A stretch of DNA of 64,000 nt from Rhodoglobus sp. (GTDB lineage Bacteria; Actinomycetota; Actinomycetes; Actinomycetales; Microbacteriaceae): assembly GCA_025463605.1 (NCBI GenBank), contig JAODAV010000001.1, positions 1 to 64,000 of the forward strand, read 5' to 3'. Below are positions 8,344 through 15,837 of this stretch, piece after piece. The notes under the pieces are model-generated. The model was not told the DNA's origin. It did not search any database and saw only the letters and a program-made list of their open reading frames with translations. A program made the position numbers and the translations under genes. Each line of letters begins with the position of its first letter. The first letter of the stretch is position 1.

Positions 8344-10224
8344 TCAGCCTCGGTCGAACTCGGCGTCGACGACATCGCCGTCATCGTCGGGGCCGCTCGA
8401 CCCGGGCGCAGTCGGCGGCACGGTCTGCGTGGCCCTCGCCGACGCCAGCGCCGCGGCAACCTGCTGCAGCTCGCCGGTGAGGTTCCGCGCCTCCTGTGCC
8501 GGCACCCCGTTCTCGACGGCTTCGCGGGCCTGCCCGATGAGGAGCTCCGCCCGCGCGCGTTCGTGCTCGGGCAGCACACCGTCGAACTCCGCGAGGGTGC
8601 GCTCCACCTGGTAGGCGACGGCGTCGAGCTCGTTCCTGGCGTCGATGTCCTCCCGAATCCGCTGGTCCTCGCTGCGGTGCTCCTCGGCCTCTTTCACCAT
8701 GCGCTCGATCTCGCCCTGGTCGAGGTTGGAGGTATCGCTGATCGTGATGCCTTGCTCGGTGGCGGTGTCGCGGTCGCGCGCGGTGACGTGCAGGATGCCG
8801 TTGGCGTCGATGTCGAACGTGACCTCGATCTGCGGATCGCCCCGCGGCGCCGGCCGGATGCCGGTGAGCTGGAACCGTCCCAGTACCCGGTTGTCGGCGG
8901 CGCGCTCCCGCTCGCCCTGCAGCACGACGATCTCGACAGAGTCCTGGTTGTCCTGAGCAGTGGAGAAGACCTCACTGCGTCGCGCCGGGATCGTCGTGTT
9001 CCGCTCGATGATCTTGGTCATCACACCACCGCGCGTCTCGACTCCCAGCGACAGGGGGGTGACATCCAGCAGCAGGACGTCGGAGACCTCCCCTTTCAGA
9101 ACGCCGGCCTGGATCGCCGCGCCGACGGCGACGACCTCGTCGGGGTTCACCGTCATGTTCGGCTCTTTGCCACCGGTCAGCCGTTTGACGAGGTTCTGCA
9201 CAGCCGGGATACGGGTGGAGCCGCCGACGAGGATCACCTCGTCGATGTCGTTCTCGGTGATCTTTGCATCCGCCATCGCCTGGCGGACCGGTCCGAGGCA
9301 GCGTTCCACGAGATCCACGGTGATGTTGTCGAAGACTGCGCGCTTGACCGTCGCGGTGAGGTGCTTCGGACCCGACGCGTCTGCGGTGACGAACGGCAGG
9401 CTCACCTGCGTCTGGCTGACCGAACTGAGTTCCACCTTCGCCTTCTCAGCTGCCTCGAAGAGGCGCTGCAGAGCCTGGGCATCGTTCCGCAGATCGATCC
9501 CGGTGTCGTTCTTGAACTCGTCCGCGAGGTGGTCCACGAGGCGACGGTCAAAGTCGTCGCCTCCCAGATGCGTGTCACCGGCGGTGGAGCGCACCTCGAC
9601 GACGCCATCCCCCACGTCGAGCAGGCTGACGTCGAAGGTGCCGCCGCCGAGGTCGAAGACGAGCACCGTCTCGTGCTCCTTCTTGTCCATCCCGTACGCG
9701 AGCGCAGCGGCGGTCGGCTCGTTGATGATGCGGAGCACCTCGAGACCGGCGATCCTCCCGGCGTCCTTCGTCGCCGTTCGCTGGGCGTCGTTGAAGTAGG
9801 CGGGCACCGTGATCACTGCCTCTGTGATCTTCTCGCCCAAAAACTTGGCAGCATCATCCACGAGCTTGCGCAGGACGAGCGCGCTGATCTCCTCCGGCGC
9901 GTAGAGCTTTCCCCGGATGTCGAATCGTGCCTCCCCGCCGGGCCCCGGCACGATGTCGAATCCGACGGCTTTCGCCTCCTCGGAGACCTCGTCGAACGTC
10001 CTGCCGATGAAGCGCTTGGCGGACGTGATCGTGCCCTTGGGGTTGAGGATCGACTGACGTCTGGCGAGCTGACCGACGAGTCGGTCACCGCTGTCGGTAA
10101 ACGCCACCACCGATGGTGTGGTCCGTGCGCCCTCGGCGTTGGGGATCACCTTCGCCTCGCCCGCCTCCCAGACCGCGATCACCGAGTTGGTCGTGCCCAG
10201 GTCGATTCCGACCGCCTTCGCCAT
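8344..10224 (-). CDS. dnaK: Molecular chaperone DnaK (Hsp70)
   Basis: A 626-residue Hsp70. The N-terminal ATPase has phosphate-1 motif [16 protein letters not shown] at the start, [16 protein letters not shown] near residue 190 and [13 protein letters not shown] near 330, and the substrate domain begins after the linker [15 protein letters not shown]. The tail ends in an acidic [11 protein letters not shown] stretch. The ATG shares one base with the stop of the upstream YflT-like gene (TGATG). The order hsp20, membrane protein, dnaK, grpE, dnaJ, cbpM, clpB differs from the usual dnaK-grpE-dnaJ-hspR housekeeping operon, suggesting a second, accessory copy. Confidence 0.96.
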   Translation of the reverse strand: MAKAVGIDLGTTNSVIAVWEAGEAKVIPNAEGARTTPSVVAFTDSGDRLVGQLARRQSILNPKGTITSAKRFIGRTFDEVSEEAKAVGFDIVPGPGGEARFDIRGKLYAPEEISALVLRKLVDDAAKFLGEKITEAVITVPAYFNDAQRTATKDAGRIAGLEVLRIINEPTAAALAYGMDKKEHETVLVFDLGGGTFDVSLLDVGDGVVEVRSTAGDTHLGGDDFDRRLVDHLADEFKNDTGIDLRNDAQALQRLFEAAEKAKVELSSVSQTQVSLPFVTADASGPKHLTATVKRAVFDNITVDLVERCLGPVRQAMADAKITENDIDEVILVGGSTRIPAVQNLVKRLTGGKEPNMTVNPDEVVAVGAAIQAGVLKGEVSDVLLLDVTPLSLGVETRGGVMTKIIERNTTIPARRSEVFSTAQDNQDSVEIVVLQGERERAADNRVLGRFQLTGIRPAPRGDPQIEVTFDIDANGILHVTARDRDTATEQGITISDTSNLDQGEIERMVKEAEEHRSEDQRIREDIDARNELDAVAYQVERTLAEFDGVLPEHERARAELLIGQAREAVENGVPAQEARNLTGELQQVAAALASARATQTVPPTAPGSSGPDDDGDVVDAEFDRG

Positions 10225-10760
10225 CAGAGACCCCCGTCCCGAGTCGCCGTGTCGTCTGTCGAACCCGACGAGTCAGACCGTTCGCCGTGCAGAATGCGCC
10301 GCGCGTCGGGCACCCACGCGGTGTCCACCAGAACCTCGTAGTTGCTCGGGCGCAGGGTCGCCGCCGAGACGAAGTTCCGCCGGCTTCCGATCAACGCGTA
10401 GCCGATCGCGCCGATGATCCCGCCGATGATCGCGCCGGCGATCAACCCGTAGAGGGCCAGGAGGAGTCCTGCGACGATGGGAGTCAGCCAGCTGAAGAGC
10501 GCGAACAGCCAGCAGATCAGCAAGCCGGTGAACGCCCCGCCCAGCGCAGCGCGACCGACCGCAGACCACAGCGTGAGACGCCCGGTGACGTGCTCAACCC
10601 ACTGCAGGTCGTCCCCGACGATTCGAGTGTGCTCCACGGGGAACTCGCGGTCCGCCAGCTTCTTGACGATGGCCTCCGCTTCGCGGTACTCATCCACGAC
10701 CGCCAGCACCTGACTGTCGTGCCCCAGCTCGGGTGCAGACGACGTTCCTGAGATCGTCAT
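10224..10760 (-). CDS. General stress (YflT-like) membrane protein
   Basis: A 178-residue protein with a soluble N-terminal domain (residues 17-60, [20 protein letters not shown]) resembling the YflT/general stress 17M domain, followed by a glycine-rich double membrane segment (about 70-130, [11 protein letters not shown] and [19 protein letters not shown]) and a soluble tail. Such proteins are annotated as heat- or stress-induced but have no established biochemical role. ATG at 10760 is chosen because it lies seven bases after the hsp20 stop; an in-frame start at 10787 would overlap hsp20 by 20 bases. Confidence 0.75.
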   Translation of the reverse strand: MTISGTSSAPELGHDSQVLAVVDEYREAEAIVKKLADREFPVEHTRIVGDDLQWVEHVTGRLTLWSAVGRAALGGAFTGLLICWLFALFSWLTPIVAGLLLALYGLIAGAIIGGIIGAIGYALIGSRRNFVSAATLRPSNYEVLVDTAWVPDARRILHGERSDSSGSTDDTATRDGGL

Positions 10761-10767
10761 GGCCAGA

Positions 10768-11214
10768 TCACCGGCTCGCCGGAACATCGGACGACGGGGC
10801 GGTCGCGTCGGCGGAGGACGAGGCGATCGTCACGTTGCGCGGCTTGCTCGACGCGTCCACCGGGATCTTCAGAACGAGCACGCCGTTGGTGAGGGCAGCC
10901 GACAGCCGCTGACTGTCGAGACTCTCGCCGAGGTAGAGCTGCCGGACGAATTCGCCTCGCGGGCGCTCGTCGATGAGCACCTCGTCATCCGGCCCGCGCA
11001 GCGGATTCCGGCGTGCGCGCACAGAGACGACGTTGCGCTCGACCCGAACGTCGACGTCGTCCATGGCGACGCCGGGCACGTCTAGGGCGACCGTGTACTC
11101 GTCGCCGTGCCGGAATGCTTCGATCGGGAGCGCCCACGTGCGTCGGTTGTGGGGCAGGCTCTGCTCGAGCGCGCGATCCACGTCCCGGAACGTGTCGAAA
11201 CCCATCAACGTCAT
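10768..11214 (-). CDS. Small heat-shock protein Hsp20 (alpha-crystallin domain)
   Basis: A 148-residue ATP-independent holdase, first gene of the stress operon. The alpha-crystallin domain spans about residues 30-125, with AFRHGDEYTVALDVPGV at the start and the conserved A-x-x-x-N-G-V-L motif as SAALTNGVLVLKIPV near its end. The start is ATG at 11214, preceded by a strong AGGAGG at ideal distance. A 17-base sequence is repeated twice in the leader just upstream of the ribosome binding site. It probably feeds bound clients to the DnaK and ClpB encoded downstream. Confidence 0.93.
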   Translation of the reverse strand: MTLMGFDTFRDVDRALEQSLPHNRRTWALPIEAFRHGDEYTVALDVPGVAMDDVDVRVERNVVSVRARRNPLRGPDDEVLIDERPRGEFVRQLYLGESLDSQRLSAALTNGVLVLKIPVDASSKPRNVTIASSSADATAPSSDVPASR

Positions 11215-11224
11215 GATTCCTCCT

Positions 11225-11260
11225 GATTGCCGATCATCCGGACGATTGCCGATCATCCGG
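11225..11260 (-). repeat. Tandem 17-base repeat in the hsp20 leader
   Basis: Two identical copies of GATTGCCGATCATCCGG (plus-strand reading) occur at 11225-11241 and 11244-11260, period 19. They lie 11 bases upstream of the hsp20 start, immediately before its ribosome binding site. They could be a repeated operator for a regulator of the operon or an RNA element in the leader. No HAIR (HspR) or CIRCE element was found nearby. Confidence 0.7.
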
Positions 11261-11716
11261 GCGTCCGCCGTCCGGCTGCTCCCGCGCGACGCCCGTCACG
11301 CCCTCGTCGGCTGAGCTGGGTCGCCGGCTGGACGCGTGATGAGGGCAAACCCGCGAACTCATGCACAGTCTTGTCGCGCGTTCCAGGCGAGTCATCGGCC
11401 TGGGCGAACAGAATCTCGCCTGACGAATTGCCCCGTCCTGCCAAGCCCGCCGAGCGTCGTTCGAAGCCGTCGCCGGTCTCGCCCAGGTCTGCCGACGTGC
11501 TCCGAGGAACTGGCCGGCGGACAGATGACAGGTGCGGACCCAGCCGTTCACTGGGAGGGCGACGGTGGCGTTGCGCTGCGATGGTGCATTCCAGGCTGAG
11601 GTTCTGCCATCCCAGGCCAATGTCGCGCGCAGAGCCTGGGCGTAGCGTGAACTCTCGCGGGCCACGGCGGTCGCCGCGACTCGATCCCTCGAGAACAGGT
11701 AAGCGAGGAGCAGTTC
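11261..11716. other. Intergenic stretch without a recognised gene
   Basis: This 456-base region separates the divergent hsp20 and 11717 genes. Reading frames exist on both strands, but none shows a family motif, a ribosome binding site and natural composition together. It should hold the promoter of the stress operon and that of the 11717 gene. I could not pick convincing -35/-10 pairs by eye. Confidence 0.5.
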
Positions 11717-12103
11717 ATGGCCAGCGAAACGAAGCGGACACCGACCGAAGCGGAATTCATCACGGCCATCGAGTCAGGTCCGTTGACCCAGATCGAGGTC
11801 ATCGAAGCGACCGATGGGACAGGGCTAATCGTCACCGCGCGCGCGGCGGACCCAGACACCGGTGATGACATCCCGCTCGGCATCACCCTCGATCCCAGTG
11901 GCGGCGCATACATCGTGACGATCGAGACGGAGGAGCTCATCATTTCGCGGGACCAGTTGCCCGACCAGGATGCCTCGTCCGTGAACGCCCGGCAGGTGGG
12001 ACCCCTCCGGAAGCTTCACGAACTCGCCACCAGGCTGGAGCAGGAGGCGAAGGGAAAGGCGCGAGACATCGCCGAGAGGCTGCGACTGAAGCGCAACGAC
12101 TGA
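11717..12103 (+). CDS. Unknown protein, 128 residues
   Basis: A small acidic protein with beta-rich first half (IEVIEATDGTGLIVTARA, AYIVTIETEELII) and a charged helical C-terminus (LHELATRLEQEAKGKARDIA). ATG at 11717 has GAGGAG eight bases upstream. I recognise no family. It lies between the stress operon and the PucR-type regulator inside the presumed integrated island, so a stress-related role is possible but unsupported. Confidence 0.75.
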   Translation: MASETKRTPTEAEFITAIESGPLTQIEVIEATDGTGLIVTARAADPDTGDDIPLGITLDPSGGAYIVTIETEELIISRDQLPDQDASSVNARQVGPLRKLHELATRLEQEAKGKARDIAERLRLKRND

Positions 12104-12230
12104 TCGGGCAAGGGATCCGGCATACGGGACTGCCACTCCCTTCGCTGTTGCAGCGAATCACGGGGCTGACCACAGGAGTTTCGTGACGATGATGCACGTC
12201 TGGCGGCGGGCGTCACGTGACCAGGGACCC

Positions 12231-12260
12231 GCGCGTAGCCTTGATACGCGCGTAGCCTTG
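12231..12260 (+). repeat. Direct repeat in the promoter region of the PucR-type gene
   Basis: GCGCGTAGCCTTG occurs at 12231-12243 and again at 12248-12260, spacing 17 bases. Each copy contains TAGCCT, an acceptable -10 hexamer for actinobacterial promoters. The copies end 19 bases before the start codon. Either a duplicated promoter or an operator pair is possible. Confidence 0.55.
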
Positions 12261-12279
12261 GGGTCAAGAGGTGGTCACG

Positions 12280-13953
12280 ATGAACAGCTCAGACCCCGGC
12301 GGCGAAGGGCAGTCGGCCAGGCTCGGCGAATCGCGCTCCCGGTTGTACCGGATCTTCCTCGCGGGGTCGGAGATGTTCGAGCGCCCGACCGTCAGCGACA
12401 CGTTCCGAATCGCGAGCAGCACCGTTCGCGCCATCTCCTCCTGTACGGTGATCGCCACCTATACAGTCAAACTGGGTGAGTTGCGCAGGTTCTCCGGTGA
12501 GCCGGACGCGGGGCTGGACCTCCTGGTCGCGGCCGCAGCCTATGCCGACGGCGTTCTCCCGAGCACTGATGGTGCTTGGCGGTACGTCCTCTTCCTCGCC
12601 GCGAATTCTGCTCAGCACGGATGTCTCATCATCCGGTCGAAGGAGCCGGCTTCCGTGGAAGATCTGTTCCTCCTGAGCGCCCTGACCAGACCCACGGGTG
12701 CCGCGCTGGCGACCTCAGAGCTGCTCGATCGCGAGCGGCGGCGAACAGCCGAGCTCCGAAAGCACAGTGAAGCTCAGGCGGACATGAATGAGGCCATGTC
12801 GAACACGATCCGCCAGCTGGGCACCCGGCAGCGCGTACGGGATGCGTTCGCCACGGCGGTCGCCTCCGGCGGAGGCGAGACCGCCATCCTCGAGGCGCTG
12901 CGCGAGCTGACCAGTCGACCAGCGCTGCTTCAGGACTCCTTCGGCGACGAGCGTGCACGAGCCGCTCCCGAGGATCAGCCCGTGCCGCGAGCCGTGCTCA
13001 GGCCGGATGCCGGTGTTCCGGCAGCCGAGCGGCCCGTTCAGGAGTGGTGCGCCTCTGACGTGCGCTCCCAAGGCCAGCTCCTCGGCTTCGTCGGCATACT
13101 CGATGAGGACCACACCGTCACGGACGACGATCGGTTCGCCCTGGAATATGCGAGCACCTCGCTGGCGATCGAATTGAGCCACCGCCGGAATCTCGCCGAG
13201 ATCGAGTTGCGCCTCGGACGAGACCTTGCGGCCGATCTGGTGTCGGGGGCCGACCCAGAAGGCTCGCGAGTCCGCGCCGAGGCGCTGCACTATGATCTCA
13301 GCCAGCCTCAGCGGGTCGTGCTCGCTAGATGGGTGCTGCCTTCCCCCAAAGGTATCCAGACCGATGCAGCGCTCCGGCACGCCCTCGCAGCGTTGCAGGT
13401 CCCAGCACTGCTCTCGGGCAACGGAGACTCAGCCATGGCAATCGTCGCGGACGATCGAGGCTGGTCCAGGTTGCACGAGCAGCTCACCATCGCCTTCGGC
13501 AGCCCAAAGGGGTCGATCGGAGTCGGAGGATGCTGCACCGTTGATGACTTGCCCACATCGTTTGCGCAGGCGCGGAGGGCCCTGCGGATCCGGGCTGAGT
13601 CACGAGACCCGTACGGGCTCAGCAATCACGATGATCTCGGCCTGCTCCGGATACTGGACACCAGAGATGGCGGCGCGGAAGTGGAGAGCTACGTCCAGGA
13701 GTGGCTCGGGGTCTTGCTCAATCACGACCGGGCACACCACTCCGACCTAGTGCACACGCTGAGGGTGCACCTGGACACCGGCGGCAACTACGACCGTACG
13801 GCCTCGGCCCTCGTCGTGCACCGGAGTACCGTCCGGTATCGGCTGGGCCGTATCGGCGAGCTGACCGGTCACGATCTGTCCGATCCGGACATCCGATTCC
13901 ACCTGCATGTCGCGACGCGTGCCTCCGCGGCCATTCGCGGCGGCTCGGGTTGA
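12280..13953 (+). CDS. PucR-family transcriptional regulator with GAF-like sensor region
   Basis: A 557-residue regulator. The first 400 residues resemble GAF/signal sensor segments, with a coiled stretch near residue 150-200 (AELRKHSEAQADMNEAM). The C-terminus has the PucR/CdaR helix-turn-helix signature LDTGGNYDRTASALVVHRST followed by VRYRLGRIGELTGHDL. Such proteins usually activate genes in response to a metabolite or stress signal. ATG at 12280 is preferred because AGAGG lies a suitable distance upstream; GTG at 12271 is an alternative in frame. Position at the end of the stress island makes it a candidate regulator of that island. Confidence 0.85.
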   Translation: MNSSDPGGEGQSARLGESRSRLYRIFLAGSEMFERPTVSDTFRIASSTVRAISSCTVIATYTVKLGELRRFSGEPDAGLDLLVAAAAYADGVLPSTDGAWRYVLFLAANSAQHGCLIIRSKEPASVEDLFLLSALTRPTGAALATSELLDRERRRTAELRKHSEAQADMNEAMSNTIRQLGTRQRVRDAFATAVASGGGETAILEALRELTSRPALLQDSFGDERARAAPEDQPVPRAVLRPDAGVPAAERPVQEWCASDVRSQGQLLGFVGILDEDHTVTDDDRFALEYASTSLAIELSHRRNLAEIELRLGRDLAADLVSGADPEGSRVRAEALHYDLSQPQRVVLARWVLPSPKGIQTDAALRHALAALQVPALLSGNGDSAMAIVADDRGWSRLHEQLTIAFGSPKGSIGVGGCCTVDDLPTSFAQARRALRIRAESRDPYGLSNHDDLGLLRILDTRDGGAEVESYVQEWLGVLLNHDRAHHSDLVHTLRVHLDTGGNYDRTASALVVHRSTVRYRLGRIGELTGHDLSDPDIRFHLHVATRASAAIRGGSG

Positions 13954-14001
13954 GCGCACTCGGACATCGAAATGTGGCGCACTGCGAGGGCGACAACGCG
14001 C

Positions 14002-14025
14002 TACCGGGACTCGAACCAAGAACAA
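14002..14025 (-). other. tRNA-Gln T-arm fragment, possible attachment-site remnant
   Basis: Over 24 bases this stretch matches the 3' half (T-arm and part of the acceptor) of the tRNA-Gln at 21212-21283 with one mismatch, including 19 identical bases in a row (14007-14025). Nothing resembling the rest of a tRNA adjoins it. Fragments of tRNA 3' ends are typical left-overs of integrative elements that use tRNA genes as target. No integrase for tRNA-Gln was found. Confidence 0.5.
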
Positions 14026-14081
14026 CTACGACCGCAGCCGACTGATCGGCAGACCCGACAAGGATCGGCTCACGTCCAAGA

Positions 14082-14279
14082 GTGGCGCCGTGCACGCGAC
14101 GCCGCGGACTGTACGCCGACCTCTTCGATGAAGATCTCGACGACGTCGCCATCTCGTTCGATCGGGTGGCGACGCAGACGAACGTTGCCAATCTGTTGCC
14201 AAAACGGCCTATCAGCGTCGTAGAGGGCGCTCCGGCACCCCCTACGATCCCAGTAAACACGGGAGAAATCAGTTGGTGA
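14082..14279 (+). pseudogene. Tyrosine integrase, C-terminal remnant
   Basis: The frame contains LYADLFDEDLDDVAISFD followed by NVANLLPKRP, which matches the end of actinobacterial tyrosine recombinases, where the catalytic tyrosine stands in a Y-x-D/H-L-F context. Only about 50 C-terminal residues remain. An in-frame stop at 14043 and loss of the catalytic domain show that it is dead. Its stop codon (14277-14279) lies inside the 3' end of tRNA-Glu, the usual arrangement when an element has integrated into that tRNA. Confidence 0.7.
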
Positions 14280-14349
14280 CCCCAGCGGGATTCGAACCCG
14301 CGTTACCGCCGTGAGAGGGCGGCGTACTAGGCCTCTATACGATGGGGCC
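14274..14349 (-). tRNA. tRNA-Glu(CTC)
   Basis: A 76-base cloverleaf on the minus strand with acceptor GGCCCCA pairing to TGGGGTC, discriminator A and encoded CCA. The anticodon loop is CTCTCAC, giving anticodon CTC. The T-arm reads GCGGGTTCGAATCCCGC. Its 3' end is the junction with the integrase remnant and therefore the probable attachment site of the stress island. Confidence 0.95.
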
Positions 14350-14429
14350 GTCACGACAACTAGTCGAGTATGCCATAACCGGCAGAGGCGAACCAACCGA
14401 GCACGATTCAACCACAGCCAAGGGGACCG

Positions 14430-14882
14430 ATGATCAGGCACGCCCGCTCCGCACTAGCCGCGCTCGCTCTTATCGCGAGCGCCGCATCGTTGTCGTCATG
14501 CAGCTTGCTGGGACCTTCGCGCGACGCCGACGGACGTGTCACCGAGACCAGCGAGATCAACTCCACGGCGCTGCTCGTCGGGGACTGTTTCTCGTTCGTC
14601 GAAGGCACCAACCTGGCGCGGGCATCCCTTACGCCGTGTGCCGAGGTCCACACCTACGTCGTGATCGGGATGGGCGAGCTCACCACCCCGGAGATCGACG
14701 AGGCCGGTGGCCTGCAGAACGCGGTGTCGGCATCCTGTTCGGAAGTCTTCACGACCTTCAAGGAGGCGGCGGCCGACGGGTTCAGGCCCGAGCAGGAGTT
14801 CGTCGTCTCGGTCTCCGAGGAAGACGGGGAGCAGATCACCTCGTACCACTGCGTCGCGACCGACGCTGTAGCCACGACCTAG
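14430..14882 (+). CDS. Lipoprotein, septum-formation-like domain
   Basis: A 150-residue secreted lipoprotein. A signal peptide with lipobox LSSC (cysteine near residue 24) is followed by a small domain with LLVGDCFSFVEG and paired cysteines, similar to the septum formation/DUF4190-type domains common in actinobacteria. It would be anchored on the outer face of the membrane. Function is unknown. Its stop overlaps the stop of the convergent diacylglycerol kinase gene. Confidence 0.8.
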   Translation: MIRHARSALAALALIASAASLSSCSLLGPSRDADGRVTETSEINSTALLVGDCFSFVEGTNLARASLTPCAEVHTYVVIGMGELTTPEIDEAGGLQNAVSASCSEVFTTFKEAAADGFRPEQEFVVSVSEEDGEQITSYHCVATDAVATT

Positions 14883-15817
14883 GCGACCGGTACGGGCGCC
14901 AGCACCCGGAGCGCTCCCGGCACGACCTCGATGTCGATGGGCAGCGGTCCGATGCGCTCGCCGTCGGCGTACGCGACAACCCCGGCAGATTCGATGCGGA
15001 TGCTCTTCGCCCGGTAAATCGACACCCGCGGATCTTTCACGTGGTCGCCCGTGAACACCGTCGGGAAGATGCGCAGGAACGAGATGCGTGAGAGCGCCTG
15101 CACGACGAGCACATCGAGCAGCCCGTCGTCGAGCTTCGCGTCGGGCGTGACCTTCATGCCGCCGCCGAGGGAGACGCTGTTGCCGACGCTGATGAGCGCG
15201 CCGGTGGTCACGAGTTCCACGCCGTCGAGCACGAGCCGGTAGGGGATCGGCTTGAGCTTCATGAGCTCGAGCCCCAGCGCGATGGTGTATCGGCTCGGCC
15301 CCTTCGGGTGCCGCATGTGGTTGGCCCGCTCGTTGACGATCGCGTCGAAGCCCGCCGACAGCACGCACGCGAACCAGCGTTTCGCCGGCATCCCGGTTTC
15401 GTCGTCGACGTAGCTCACGAGCGCGGCGTCGATGACACACGGCGGCTTGGCGAGCGCGTGCATGAGCGACTCGATCGCCGCCTCGGTGTTGTCGTGCGGG
15501 ATGCCGAGCCCGCGCGCCATGTCATTGCCCGTGCCCGACGGCACCAGCCCGAGCGGCACTGGGGTCTTCGCCACGAGATTGGTGCCGAGATTGACCATGC
15601 CGTCACCGCCCACGACGATGAGCGCGTGGGGCTTGGATGCGACTGCCCTGTGCCCTGCAGCCATGAGCTGCTCGAAGTCGGGCTCCTGCAGACTCGTGAC
15701 GTCGTGGCCGACCGCACGAAGCGTCTGAACGACGGCGGGCCCGACATCGCGGCCTTTGCCGAAGGATGCGGTCGGATTGATCGCCACAACCAGGCGCAGC
15801 GGCTTCGTCGTCGTCAC
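14879..15817 (-). CDS. Diacylglycerol/lipid kinase (DAGK catalytic domain)
   Basis: A 312-residue lipid kinase. It has the nucleotide-binding VVAINPTASFGKGRDVG near the start, the catalytic VVGGDGMVNLGTNLV with GLVPSGTGNDMARGLGIP, and the C-terminal beta domain typical of DgkB/YegS proteins. These phosphorylate diacylglycerol or related lipids at the membrane. The start GTG at 15817 is chosen because homology begins directly after it; no clear ribosome binding site is present. It lies 20 bases downstream of copB on the same strand. Confidence 0.9.
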   Translation of the reverse strand: MTTTKPLRLVVAINPTASFGKGRDVGPAVVQTLRAVGHDVTSLQEPDFEQLMAAGHRAVASKPHALIVVGGDGMVNLGTNLVAKTPVPLGLVPSGTGNDMARGLGIPHDNTEAAIESLMHALAKPPCVIDAALVSYVDDETGMPAKRWFACVLSAGFDAIVNERANHMRHPKGPSRYTIALGLELMKLKPIPYRLVLDGVELVTTGALISVGNSVSLGGGMKVTPDAKLDDGLLDVLVVQALSRISFLRIFPTVFTGDHVKDPRVSIYRAKSIRIESAGVVAYADGERIGPLPIDIEVVPGALRVLAPVPVA

Positions 15818-15837
15818 GTCGTAAGTATGGCGGTTTC

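Noticed and set aside
11215-11400. Search for HspR (HAIR) or HrcA (CIRCE) operators at the stress operon
   Set aside because: No CTTGAGT-N7-ACTCAAG or TTAGCACTC-type palindrome was found; only the 17-base repeats stand out.
11234-11665. Minus-strand frame of 143 codons upstream of hsp20
   Set aside because: No ribosome binding site or family pattern, and it would cover the hsp20 leader repeats.
13718-14260. Minus-strand frame of 180 codons over the island end
   Set aside because: It is antisense to the PucR end and integrase remnant and has no recognisable sequence.
13954-14273. A further tRNA at 14002-14025
   Set aside because: Only T-arm bases match; no anticodon or D-arm can be drawn around them.
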